From a bacterium (GTDB lineage Bacteria > Bacillota > Bacilli > Lactobacillales > Streptococcaceae), in the NCBI GenBank assembly GCA_905221235.1, contig CAJNCJ010000016.1:1-39011 (forward strand): a DNA stretch of 39,011 nucleotides. Reading direction: 5' to 3'. The position numbers and the translations under genes were made by a program. The notes under the pieces were generated by a model. It was not told where the DNA came from. It did not search any database and was given only the letters and a program-made list of their open reading frames with translations. Below, piece after piece: positions 1-6,962 of this stretch (its first letter is position 1; every line of letters begins with the position of its first letter).

Positions 1-76
1 CGAACACAGAAGTTAAGCCCTAGAACGCCGGAAGTAGTTGGGGGTTGCCCCCTGTGAGATATGGAAGTCGCTTAGC
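1..76 (+). rRNA. rrf: 5S ribosomal RNA, 3' part
   Basis: The window opens inside a 5S rRNA. The CGAACACAGAAGTTAAG core and the closing GTCGCTTAGC segment are typical of Firmicutes 5S. The first 40 or so bases are outside the window. It is followed within five bases by tRNA-Val, the usual end of a streptococcal rRNA operon. Confidence 0.93.
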
Positions 77-80
77 TCTA

Positions 81-153
81 GGGAGTTTAGCTCAGCTGGG
101 AGAGCATCTGCCTTACAAGCAGAGGGTCAGCGGTTCGATCCCGTTAACTCCCA
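81..153 (+). tRNA. tRNA-Val (TAC)
   Basis: A complete cloverleaf with acceptor stem GGGAGTT/AACTCCC, a GGTTCGATC T-arm and anticodon TAC in the loop CTTACAA. It is the first tRNA after 5S. The CCA end is not encoded. Confidence 0.95.
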
Positions 154-155
154 AA

Positions 156-228
156 GGTCCCGTAGTGTAGCGGTTATCACGTCGCCCTGTCACGGCGAAG
201 ATCGCGGGTTCGATTCCCGTCGGGACCG
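156..228 (+). tRNA. tRNA-Asp (GTC)
   Basis: The acceptor stem is GGTCCCG/CGGGACC and the anticodon is GTC (loop CTGTCAC). Only two bases separate it from tRNA-Val, so the two are processed from one transcript. Confidence 0.95.
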
Positions 229-252
229 TTTAAGATAACGCAAGTTATTTTA

Positions 253-325
253 GACTCGTTAGCTCAGTTGGTAGAGCAATTGACTTTTAATCAATGGGTC
301 ACTGGTTCGAGCCCAGTACGGGTCA
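253..325 (+). tRNA. tRNA-Lys (TTT)
   Basis: The acceptor stem is GACTCGT/ACGGGTC with one G-T pair. The anticodon is TTT and the T-arm contains GGTTCGAGC. Confidence 0.95.
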
Positions 326-330
326 TATAT

Positions 331-412
331 GCGGGTTTGGCGGAATTGGCAGACGCACCAGATTTAGGATCTGGCGCTTAACGGCGTGGGGGTTCAAGTC
401 CCTTAACCCGCA
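331..412 (+). tRNA. tRNA-Leu (TAG)
   Basis: This is a class II tRNA of 82 bases with a long variable arm. The acceptor stem is GCGGGTT/AACCCGC and the anticodon is TAG, in CAGATTTAGGATCTG. Confidence 0.95.
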
Positions 413-430
413 TTAAGATATAATAAATGA

Positions 431-503
431 GCCGGCTTAGCTCAGTTGGTAGAGCATCTGATTTGTAATCAGAGGGTCGCGTGTTCAAGTCATGTAGCCG
501 GCA
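431..503 (+). tRNA. tRNA-Thr (TGT)
   Basis: The acceptor stem is GCCGGCT/AGCCGGC, and the anticodon is TGT in CTGATTTGTAATCAG. Confidence 0.95.
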
Positions 504-525
504 TTTTTAGATAGAAGAAAACAGT

Positions 526-597
526 GCGAACGTAGTTCAGTGGTAGAACATCACCTTGCCAAGGTGGGGGTCGCGGGTTCGAATCCCGTCGTTCGCT
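526..597 (+). tRNA. tRNA-Gly (GCC)
   Basis: The acceptor stem is GCGAACG/CGTTCGC, and the anticodon is GCC in CACCTTGCCAAGGTG. Confidence 0.95.
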
Positions 598-604
598 TAG
601 AGAG

Positions 605-690
605 GCCGGGGTGGCGGAACTGGCAGACGCACAGGACTTAAAATCCTGCGATTGGTAACGATCGTACCGGTTCGATTCCGGTCCTCGGCA
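605..690 (+). tRNA. tRNA-Leu (TAA)
   Basis: This class II tRNA of 86 bases has acceptor stem GCCGGGG/CCTCGGC with one G-T pair. The anticodon is TAA in AGGACTTAAAATCCT. It is the second leucine tRNA of the cluster and reads different codons from the TAG one. Confidence 0.95.
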
Positions 691-701
691 TAATATAATG
701 A

Positions 702-775
702 GCACCCTTAGCTCAACTGGATAGAGTACCTGACTACGAATCAGGCGGTTAGAGGTTCGACTCCTCTAGGGTGCA
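702..775 (+). tRNA. tRNA-Arg (ACG)
   Basis: The acceptor stem is GCACCCT/AGGGTGC. The anticodon is ACG in CTGACTACGAATCAG, presumably edited to ICG by TadA to read CGN codons. Confidence 0.95.
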
Positions 776-790
776 TTTTTCTATTTAACT

Positions 791-864
791 CGGGAAGTAG
801 CTCAGCTTGGTAGAGTACTTGGTTTGGGACCAAGGTGTCGCAGGTTCGAATCCTGTCTTCCCGA
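791..864 (+). tRNA. tRNA-Pro (TGG)
   Basis: The acceptor stem is CGGGAAG/CTTCCCG, and the anticodon is TGG in CTTGGTTTGGGACCAAG. It is the last tRNA of the cluster and a terminator follows at once. Confidence 0.95.
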
Positions 865-874
865 TTCATTACAG

Positions 875-898
875 AGATACGTAAACGTATCTTTTTTA
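875..898 (+). terminator. Terminator of the rRNA-tRNA operon
   Basis: A perfect hairpin with 8-bp arms AGATACGT/ACGTATCT is followed by a run of T. It lies ten bases after tRNA-Pro. Confidence 0.85.
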
Positions 899-922
899 TT
901 TTAACTAGATATTATATACATT

Positions 923-954
923 AAGAGAGAATCAGTTTGCTTCTCTCTTTTTTT
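923..954 (+). terminator. Second terminator after the tRNA cluster
   Basis: A 9-bp stem AAGAGAGAA/TTCTCTCTT (923-931 with 941-949) encloses a nine-base loop and runs into a T tract. It ends exactly where the insertion sequence end begins. Confidence 0.75.
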
Positions 955-1253
955 GGCTCTATAATATTTGTAGTGGGGATATTATGTAGCCTATTTTTGT
1001 GTAGAAAAAAGTCCCATATGACCTATAATGAAAAGTGACAAAACAACTCATTAGAAAGATTCATATGGAACAATTACGTTTTATCACAAAACAACTCGAT
1101 ATCAAAGACTCAAACATCAAAATTCTAGACATCATCAATAAGGATACACACAAGGAAATCATCGCCAAACTGGATTATGAGCCTCCATCGTGTCCTAACT
1201 GTGGAAGTCAAATGAAGAAATATGACTTTCAAAAATCGTCTAAAATTCCTTTA
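955..1253 (+). mobile_element. Truncated left end of an ISL3-family (IS1167-like) element
   Basis: The block starting GGCTCTATAATATTTGTAG matches, base for base over long stretches, the IS end at 38935-39011. The start of an ISL3-type transposase lies in it. Relative to the other copy it lacks 13 bases after GTAGTGGG. IS-like sequence stops near 1253, just after codons for KIP, and no right end is seen. The right boundary is approximate. The IS1167 name is from memory of pneumococcal elements; the ISL3 family call rests on the N-terminal zinc-binding motif and the GGCTCT terminus. Confidence 0.8.
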
Positions 1254-1301
1254 AAATCAGCGTATACTTTTTGTTTCCTACCTTGTTTAATAATACTGTA
1301 G
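1065..1301 (+). pseudogene. ISL3-family transposase, N-terminal fragment
   Basis: The fragment starts at an ATG at 1065 and encodes about 60 recognisable residues beginning MEQLRFITKQLDIKD. It includes the CPNCG half of the N-terminal zinc finger of ISL3 transposases, which bind the IS ends. A full transposase has about 420 residues with a DDE catalytic domain, none of which is present. After KSSKIP the reading runs into 16 unrelated residues and stops. A GTG at 1035 could extend the frame, but it lies in the IS terminus and is not a likely start. The fragment cannot catalyse transposition. Confidence 0.82.
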
Positions 1302-1557
1302 TTAATTATACACATTGAAATTTAATAGATTTTATAACTCTTATATATTTTTAAGAAAGCAATAGAAGAGTTTTGTTCAACTTATAATATATGTGTTTGT
1401 ATGATAAAAGTTTCTGTTAATAGGATTTTAAATAAGTATTAGTTTACGTTATAGTATGAATTGGATTTCATATCATTTTGAAGGAAATAATTATAGATTC
1501 TTTTCTACTTAGTGTTTTCTTGTGTAATGTTTCTTGCTTATTTTGAACAGAATTTTT

Positions 1558-1573
1558 TATGACATTTGTCATA
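1558..1573. promoter_or_regulatory. Perfect inverted repeat, candidate response-regulator site
   Basis: TATGACATTTGTCATA has 6-bp arms around ATTT. Its centre is about 64 bases upstream of the predicted start of transcription of the six-gene operon that encodes its own NarL-type regulator. NarL/DesR-type regulators bind such palindromes as dimers, so autoregulation is likely; this is inference. The rest of 1302-1557 is AT-rich and shows no gene. Confidence 0.55.
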
Positions 1574-1617
1574 TTTCCTAGTGACAGAAGCATCTAGCTC
1601 CTCTAACTTCAAAGAGC

Positions 1618-1623
1618 TATAAT
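1618..1623 (+). promoter_or_regulatory. -10 element of the ABC-TCS operon
   Basis: TATAAT lies 40 bases before the first start codon. No good -35 is found 17 bases upstream (TAGCTC), which fits an activator-dependent promoter. The predicted start of transcription near 1630 rules out an ATG at 1630 and supports the start at 1663. Confidence 0.6.
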
Positions 1624-1662
1624 TGAAGTATGAAATGGAGGAAGAAGAGAAAGGAAGAAGAG

Positions 1663-1854
1663 ATGAGAAATAAAATGATTATAGCAGTGAGTTTAGTAGC
1701 AGCAGGAGTTATGACCTATCTCATGTTCTCAGGATTGGATGAAGATTTCTATCATTTTCCTTGGGAGCTATTTGCAGGATTTGGAATGATGTCCTGGCTT
1801 ATCCGAGAAGGTTTGAAATTAGTCAGTGATGTGAAAAAGGAGTTTGAAAAATGA
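1663..1854 (+). CDS. Small two-helix membrane protein
   Basis: This 63-residue protein has a hydrophobic segment at about residues 5-22 (IIAVSLVAAGVMTYLMF), a short acidic turn (GLDEDFYHF) and a second, weaker hydrophobic stretch (ELFAGFGMMSWLI). A charged tail closes it. The start at 1663 is preceded by AAGGAAG at a good distance. It is the first gene of an operon with an ABC exporter and a two-component system, and overlaps the next gene by four bases. I do not recognise a named family. Its place suggests a small accessory subunit of the exporter or the sensor, as with small membrane partners of antibiotic-sensing ABC systems; that is a guess from context. Confidence 0.75.
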   Translation: MRNKMIIAVSLVAAGVMTYLMFSGLDEDFYHFPWELFAGFGMMSWLIREGLKLVSDVKKEFEK

Positions 1855-2045
1855 AAAAAGCGTTTCTCTATCTTTTTATTGGACTATCACTAGTGGTATG
1901 GTTGGTAGAAATGTTTACAGGTTGGTTTGATCAAGCCTTCCTTCACCAATTCATCCGTGGTTCCTGGGGACTAGGATTTATGATTTTTATCGCCTTTCCT
2001 ATGGGAAAGGAGTGGCTGAAAGGAGAATATCATGAACATGATTAA
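1851..2045 (+). CDS. Second small membrane protein, similar layout
   Basis: This 64-residue protein starts with a KK pair and a strongly hydrophobic helix (about residues 4-22), then a loop (TGWFDQAFLHQF) and a second helix (GLGFMIFIAFPM), and ends in an acidic, His-containing tail. The helix-loop-helix plan and the aromatic loop resemble the gene just before it, so the two may be diverged duplicates. The start overlaps the previous stop (ATGA) and the end overlaps the ABC ATPase start by 14 bases, which indicates translational coupling. Function unknown. Confidence 0.75.
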   Translation: MKKAFLYLFIGLSLVVWLVEMFTGWFDQAFLHQFIRGSWGLGFMIFIAFPMGKEWLKGEYHEHD

Positions 2046-2916
2046 GGTAGAAAGCCTAAATAAAAACATCAAGGGCAAGGCTATTTTGAAGGATATTTCC
2101 TTTGAGGTAGCAGAGGGCGAATGCGTCGCCTTAATTGGTCCAAATGGTGCCGGAAAGACAACACTCTTAGATTGTTTGATTGGAGATAAGCTAGTCACCA
2201 GCGGTCAAGTATCCATCCAAGGCTTGCCAGTGACGAGTTCTCAGTTAGACTATATTAGAGGCTACCTCCCTCAAGAAAATGTCATCGTTCAGAAATTAAA
2301 GGTTAAAGAGTTGATTGCTTTCTTTCAAAGCATTTATCCAAATCCCTTGAACAACCAGGAAATCGATCAACTATTGCAGTTTGACAAGCAACAAAAAGAA
2401 CAATTAGCAGAAAAATTGTCAGGTGGGCAAAAGCGTCTCTTTTCATTTGTCTTGACCTTGATTGGTCGACCAAAGCTTGTCTTTTTAGATGAGCCAACTG
2501 CGGCCATGGATACTTCAACCCGTCAACGTTTTTGGGAAATTGTCCAAGACTTAAAAGCGCAGGGGGTCACCATTCTCTATTCGTCTCATTATATTGAAGA
2601 GGTAGAGCATACAGCTGACCGGATTTTGGTTTTAAATAAGGGAGAATTGATTCGTGATACGACGCCTCTAGCTATGCGTAGTGAGGAGATTGAAAAGCAT
2701 TTTATCCTTCCTCTGGCATACAAGGAAATTGTTGAGCAGTCTAACTTGGTTGAAAACTGGGTACAAAAACAAGATGCTCTGCAAGTAGTTACACGTGAAG
2801 CGGATGCTTTTTGGCAACTGTTAGTGCAAGCAGGATGTAGGATTCAAGAAATTGAAGTCAATAATCGTAGCTTGCTAGATACAATCTTTGAAGAAACACA
2901 AAAGGGAGATGACTAA
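2032..2916 (+). CDS. ABC transporter ATP-binding protein
   Basis: This 294-residue nucleotide-binding subunit of an ABC-2 type exporter shows Walker A (GPNGAGKTT, about residue 36), the LSGGQ signature, Walker B (LVFLDEP) and the H-loop histidine in YSSHYIEE. About 80 residues follow the ATPase core, as in the CcmA/NatA-type subunits that pair with a separate permease. AAGGAG sits six bases before the ATG at 2032. It energises the permease encoded next. The neighbouring kinase and regulator suggest a drug or envelope-stress exporter; substrate unknown. In pneumococcus this locus corresponds, from memory, to the transporter of TCS11. Confidence 0.92.
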   Translation: MNMIKVESLNKNIKGKAILKDISFEVAEGECVALIGPNGAGKTTLLDCLIGDKLVTSGQVSIQGLPVTSSQLDYIRGYLPQENVIVQKLKVKELIAFFQSIYPNPLNNQEIDQLLQFDKQQKEQLAEKLSGGQKRLFSFVLTLIGRPKLVFLDEPTAAMDTSTRQRFWEIVQDLKAQGVTILYSSHYIEEVEHTADRILVLNKGELIRDTTPLAMRSEEIEKHFILPLAYKEIVEQSNLVENWVQKQDALQVVTREADAFWQLLVQAGCRIQEIEVNNRSLLDTIFEETQKGDD

Positions 2917-2917
2917 G

Positions 2918-3655
2918 ATGAAACGATGGATCGCACTAAACAAGATAGAATTTCTATTGACCAAACGACAATTAGTCTATTATCTATTATCCGTAGGGAT
3001 GCCGACAGCCTTCTATTTATTCTTTTCAGGTATGTACCAGGATACACCAGATGGGCCAGCAAATTTTATGCGCGACTACCTCATCTCTATGACAGCTTTT
3101 TCTATGATGTCAACAGCCATGTTTTCATTCCCAGCTGTCTTACATACCGACAAGATCAACAACTGGCAGAAAACATTACGTCATAGCCCTGTAAATATGG
3201 TAGAATATTATCTATCAAAGATAACAAGTATGCTGGTTGATTATTTGGTTTCAATTCTGGTTGTTTTTACAGTTGGGCATTTTGTAAGAGGTGTGGATAT
3301 GCCTTTAGCAAGCTGGGTTGGTGCTGCGATTTTGCTTATTTTGGGAAGTATTGCCTTTGTAGCACTTGGCTTGACCTTGACTCTCTTACCAACTAGTCAG
3401 CTGATGTCTGTCGTGGGCAATCTTCTTTATCTAGGATTGGCTGTTTTAGGCGGACTCTGGATGCCCATCTCTTTATTTCCAGACTGGATGCAAGCAATCG
3501 GAAAGTGCCTACCAACTTATCAGTTGATGGAGTTGCTCAAGACCTTCTTAAACGAGGGTAGCATCAATTTATCAGCCACAGTTTATCTACTTGTTTTTTC
3601 AACAGTTTTGTTTGGTTTGACCATTTACCTTCAAGGTCATAAGGAGAATACTTAA
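2918..3655 (+). CDS. ABC-2 type transporter permease
   Basis: This 245-residue membrane protein has about six transmembrane segments: after residue 20 (YYLLSVGMPTAFYLF), around 55-70, 105-125 (DYLVSILVVFTVGHF), 133-155, 160-180 (GNLLYLGLAVLGGLWMP) and near the C terminus. The GLWMPISLFPDWMQ stretch before the last helix is characteristic of ABC-2 permeases. I chose the ATG at 2918 because AAGGGAG is ten bases upstream; in-frame ATGs at 2888 and 2909 are poorly placed. It follows the ATPase by one base and overlaps the kinase gene by one base, so the subunits are made together. Confidence 0.88.
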   Translation: MKRWIALNKIEFLLTKRQLVYYLLSVGMPTAFYLFFSGMYQDTPDGPANFMRDYLISMTAFSMMSTAMFSFPAVLHTDKINNWQKTLRHSPVNMVEYYLSKITSMLVDYLVSILVVFTVGHFVRGVDMPLASWVGAAILLILGSIAFVALGLTLTLLPTSQLMSVVGNLLYLGLAVLGGLWMPISLFPDWMQAIGKCLPTYQLMELLKTFLNEGSINLSATVYLLVFSTVLFGLTIYLQGHKENT

Positions 3656-4752
3656 TGCTTGAAAGACTGAAAAGCATACACTATATGTTTTGGGCCAGTT
3701 TGATTTTTATGGTTTTTCCCATCGTTCCTGTAGTGACTGGGGAGCTTCCTAGCTGGCATTTGTTGATTGACATTCTGTTTGTCTTGGCTTACTTAGGTGT
3801 TTTAACCACCAAGAGTCAGCGTTTATCCTGGATCTGTTGGGTGATTATGCTAGCCTATGTAGCTGGGAATACTGCCTTTGTTGGTGTAAATTATATCTGG
3901 TTCTTCTTTTTCCTTGCCAATCTCTTAATTTATCATTTCGGCGTACGTAGTTTTAATTCTTTACATGTCCGGACTTTTCTCCTTGCTCAATTCCTTGTTG
4001 TGGGGCAACTTTTGATTTTTCAGGAAGTTGAAGTTGAGTTTTTAGTCTATCTGCTTGGAATTATCACTTTTATCGATTTAATGACTTTTGGCTTGGTTCG
4101 GATTCGTATTGTGGAGGATTTGAAAGAAGCTCAGGCTAAGCAAAATGCCCAGATAAATCTATTGCTTGCTGAAAATGAACGTAGTCGTATCGGTCAGGAT
4201 TTGCATGATAGTCTGGGACACACTTTTGCTATGCTGAGTGTCAAGACAGATTTAGCCTTGCAGTTATTTCAGATGGAGGCTTATCCACAGGTGGAAAAGG
4301 AATTAAGAGAAATACAGCAAATTAGCAAAGAATCAATGCGTGAAGTGCGAACCATTGTGGAAAATCTTAAGTCTAGAACTTTGACATCCGAACTAGAGAC
4401 TGTGAAAAAGATGTTAGAAATTGCTGGAATTGAGGTGGAAACGGATAACCAACTAGATACTGTTAGCCTAACTCAGAAATTGGAGTCAACGGCTTCCATG
4501 ATTTTGCTTGAGTTAGTAACCAATATCATCAAACATGCTCGAGCGTCTAAAGCTTACTTAAAATTAGAACGGACAGAGAAGGAACTCATTCTAACAGTAA
4601 GTGATGATGGCTGTGGCTTCGCTTCTATAAAAGGAGATGAGCTCCATACAGTCCGAGATCGTGTCCTTCCATTTTCGGGAGAGGTAAATGTGATTAGTCA
4701 GAAACAACCGACAGAAGTTCAGGTTCGACTACCTTATAAGGAGAGAAAGTAG
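3655..4752 (+). CDS. Sensor histidine kinase, NarL/DesK type (TCS11-like)
   Basis: This 365-residue membrane kinase has about five hydrophobic segments in residues 10-150 with very short loops, which suggests that it senses within the membrane. A coiled coil (about 152-178) leads to the HisKA_3 dimerisation domain with phospho-acceptor His184 in DLHDSLGH. The HATPase domain carries the N box with Asn290 (ELVTNIIKHA) and the G box DDGCGF. The partner is the response regulator that starts directly after the stop codon. From gene order I take it as the counterpart of pneumococcal HK11. The signal cannot be read from sequence; cell-envelope or membrane stress is the usual theme for this kinase class. 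Confidence 0.9.
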   Translation: MLERLKSIHYMFWASLIFMVFPIVPVVTGELPSWHLLIDILFVLAYLGVLTTKSQRLSWICWVIMLAYVAGNTAFVGVNYIWFFFFLANLLIYHFGVRSFNSLHVRTFLLAQFLVVGQLLIFQEVEVEFLVYLLGIITFIDLMTFGLVRIRIVEDLKEAQAKQNAQINLLLAENERSRIGQDLHDSLGHTFAMLSVKTDLALQLFQMEAYPQVEKELREIQQISKESMREVRTIVENLKSRTLTSELETVKKMLEIAGIEVETDNQLDTVSLTQKLESTASMILLELVTNIIKHARASKAYLKLERTEKELILTVSDDGCGFASIKGDELHTVRDRVLPFSGEVNVISQKQPTEVQVRLPYKERK

Positions 4753-5352
<600 letters not shown>

Positions 5353-5418
5353 TGATATAATATTTTTTAAACATTATGTGCTAAAATTGATGGGATTGAA
5401 TGGAACAATACTAACTTT

Positions 5419-5447
5419 AGGAGTGTGGGATTCCTCCTTTTTATTTT
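5419..5447 (+). terminator. Probable terminator after the ABC-TCS operon
   Basis: AGGAG/CTCCT arms (5419-5423 with 5434-5438) with a ten-base loop are followed by TTTTATTTTTT. The stem is short, so termination may be incomplete. Confidence 0.5.
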
Positions 5448-5499
5448 TTGGAGGAGCACTACAAAAGAGCTAAAATTAACAATAAAAAAGAAAAATATC

Positions 5500-5529
5500 T
5501 TGACAAGCAATGGAAAATTTTGTTACAAT
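5500..5529 (+). promoter_or_regulatory. rpsL-rpsG promoter
   Basis: A consensus -35 TTGACA (5500-5505) and a -10 TACAAT (5524-5529) are separated by 18 bases. This is the strongest sigma-70-type promoter visible here, as expected for ribosomal protein genes. Predicted transcription start is near 5536. Confidence 0.85.
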
Positions 5530-5535
5530 AATAGA

Positions 5536-5665
5536 CGGTACTTTTTACTTTTGGTCTCTCAAGAGTGTACAGGGACGTGCTGACAAATGTTGCAAAAGTA
5601 CACACAGATGATAGCTGTCACCAAGTGTATCATCACCAAAAATAAAAAAACACAGGAGAATGTAG
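5536..5665 (+). promoter_or_regulatory. Structured 130-base leader of rpsL
   Basis: GTACTTTT (5538-5545), right at the predicted 5' end, is perfectly complementary to AAAAGTAC (5594-5601) and would close a large domain. A second hairpin GATGATA/TATCATC (5607-5613 with 5628-5634) lies between it and the start codon. No terminator tract is present, so any control would act on translation or RNA stability. It may be a ribosomal-protein autoregulatory leader; I cannot assign it to a named family. Confidence 0.5.
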
Positions 5666-6079
5666 ATGCCTACAATTAACCAATTGGTTCGCAAACCGCG
5701 TAAATCAAAAGTAGAAAAATCTAAATCACCAGCTTTGAACGTTGGTTACAACAGTCATAAAAAAGTTCAAACAAACGTTTCTTCACCACAAAAACGTGGT
5801 GTTGCAACTCGTGTTGGAACAATGACACCTAAAAAACCTAACTCAGCCCTTCGTAAATTCGCTCGTGTACGTTTGAGCAACCTTATCGAAGTTACTGCCT
5901 ACATCCCAGGTATCGGACACAACTTGCAAGAGCACAGCGTGGTTCTTCTTCGTGGTGGACGTGTAAAAGACCTTCCAGGGGTACGTTACCATATCGTCCG
6001 TGGTGCACTTGATACTGCAGGTGTTAACGATCGTAAACAAGGCCGTTCTAAATACGGTACTAAACGTCCAAAAGCATAA
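5666..6079 (+). CDS. rpsL: 30S ribosomal protein S12
   Basis: The 137-residue S12 begins [13 protein letters not shown] and has the conserved [10 protein letters not shown] loop and [14 protein letters not shown]12 sits at the decoding centre of the 30S subunit. Lys56, in the first loop and the site of classical streptomycin-resistance changes in pneumococcus, is the wild-type lysine, and the second loop is also unaltered. The gene therefore predicts streptomycin susceptibility at this locus. It forms the str operon with rpsG, 18 bases downstream. GGAG stands before the start. Confidence 0.97.
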   Translation: MPTINQLVRKPRKSKVEKSKSPALNVGYNSHKKVQTNVSSPQKRGVATRVGTMTPKKPNSALRKFARVRLSNLIEVTAYIPGIGHNLQEHSVVLLRGGRVKDLPGVRYHIVRGALDTAGVNDRKQGRSKYGTKRPKA

Positions 6080-6097
6080 GAAAGGGGATAAAGAGAA

Positions 6098-6568
6098 ATG
6101 AGTCGTAAAAATAGAGCTCCAAAACGTGACGTATTGCCAGATCCGCTTTACAATTCACAACTAGTTACTCGTCTTATCAACCGCGTTATGCTTGATGGTA
6201 AACGTGGTACAGCTGCTTCAATCGTTTACGGTGCTTTTGAGCAAATCAAAGAAGCTACTGGAAACGATGCACTTGAAGTATTTGAAACAGCTATGGAAAA
6301 CATCATGCCTGTACTTGAAGTACGTGCACGTCGTGTTGGTGGTTCTAACTACCAAGTCCCAGTTGAAGTTCGTCCAGAACGTCGTACAACACTTGGACTT
6401 CGTTGGTTGGTAACAATCGCTCGTCTTCGTGGTGAACACACAATGCAAGACCGTCTTGCAAAAGAAATCTTGGATGCTGCTAACAACACTGGTGCAGCTG
6501 TTAAGAAACGTGAAGACACTCACCGTATGGCTGAAGCTAACCGTGCATTCGCACACTTCCGTTGGTAA
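6098..6568 (+). CDS. rpsG: 30S ribosomal protein S7
   Basis: This 156-residue S7, the primary 16S rRNA binder of the 30S head, has conserved segments [23 protein letters not shown] and the C-terminal [15 protein letters not shown]. The length is standard for Firmicutes. A strong AAAGGGGA Shine-Dalgarno precedes the ATG. It is co-transcribed with rpsL. Codon use is highly biased, as in other strongly expressed genes. The next gene, fusA, is separated by an unusually long structured gap of 394 bases. Confidence 0.97.
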
Positions 6569-6576
6569 GATAGGAT

Positions 6577-6670
6577 GCGAAAGCGTTAAGAAAGTCCCAG
6601 AGAAAATAGGGAATCGAAGCAGGTTGCGATTGCAACCAATGAGATTCATCTTTTTCTCCAGACTTTTCGC
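6577..6670 (+). ncRNA. Structured RNA module 1 downstream of rpsG
   Basis: A long interrupted hairpin. The arms are GCGAAAG/CTTTTCGC, AGTC/GACT, GAGAAAA/TTTTCTC (6600-6606 with 6652-6658), GAATC/GATTC (6611-6615 with 6643-6647) and the tip GGTTGC/GCAACC (6622-6627 with 6632-6637). The unpaired TAGG, GAAGCA and AATGA segments recur in module 2 at matching places while the paired bases change in compensating ways. It lies in the 3' region of the rpsL-rpsG transcript. Function unknown. Confidence 0.65.
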
Positions 6671-6696
6671 TTGAGCTCAACTAAATCATGATGCTA

Positions 6697-6788
6697 GGAA
6701 CGGTAAGGATGCAAGGTGAAAATAGGAAACTGACGCAGTATTCGACGAATACAAGGAAGTTTATCTTTTTCACACAGCATCCCGTTCC
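6697..6788 (+). ncRNA. Structured RNA module 2, homologue of module 1
   Basis: This module has the same plan as module 1. Arms are GGAACGG/CCGTTCC, GATGC/GCATC, GTGAAAA/TTTTCAC (6716-6722 with 6767-6773), AAACT/AGTTT (6727-6731 with 6758-6762) and the tip GTATTC/GAATAC (6738-6743 with 6747-6752). The conserved unpaired parts include TAGG, TGACGCA and ATCT. Neither module has a long T run directly after it, so they are not simple terminators. Confidence 0.65.
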
Positions 6789-6826
6789 GGCTCAAATCGG
6801 CTAATTAACTTTAGCCCGAGTTCAAT

Positions 6827-6850
6827 TCAACTTGTAAATCTACAAGTTGA
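6827..6850 (+). repeat. Perfect 10-bp stem-loop upstream of fusA
   Basis: TCAACTTGTA and TACAAGTTGA enclose the loop AATC. No T tract follows. It lies between RNA module 2 and the terminator ahead of fusA, and may be a processing or stabilising element of the rpsG transcript. Confidence 0.6.
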
Positions 6851-6878
6851 AACCAACAATAGCATGAAAACATTGAGA

Positions 6879-6906
6879 ACGGGTAGGTCCTGCCTATCCG
6901 TTTTTA
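6879..6906 (+). terminator. Terminator between rpsG and fusA
   Basis: ACGGGTAGG/CCTATCCGT (one G-T pair) with loop TCCTG is followed by TTTTTATT. It would end the rpsL-rpsG transcript, so fusA needs its own promoter. Confidence 0.8.
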
Positions 6907-6915
6907 TTAAAATCG

Positions 6916-6924
6916 TGTTATAAT
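6916..6924 (+). promoter_or_regulatory. fusA promoter (extended -10)
   Basis: TGTTATAAT is an extended -10 lying just after the terminator T tract. No clear -35 is seen. It is 38 bases before the fusA start codon. Confidence 0.65.
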
Positions 6925-6962
6925 AGAATAGAAATCAAAAATAAATAGGAGAAACAAACCTC

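Noticed and set aside
38..238. Open frame across 5S rRNA and tRNAs
   Set aside because: It lies wholly on 5S, tRNA-Val and tRNA-Asp sequence and resembles no protein. The minus-strand frame at 490-705 is likewise made of tRNA-Thr, Gly and Leu sequence.
2888..2917. Longer N terminus for the ABC permease
   Set aside because: It lies inside the ATPase gene and its ATGs lack a suitably spaced ribosome binding site; 2918 is better placed.
5666..6079. Streptomycin-resistance change in rpsL
   Set aside because: Lys56 and the [10 protein letters not shown] loop are wild type.
6577..6788. T-box or simple terminator pair after rpsG
   Set aside because: No T-box sequence (GGGTGGNACCGCG type) is present and neither hairpin is followed by the T run that an intrinsic terminator needs. 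They are kept as unexplained structured RNAs.
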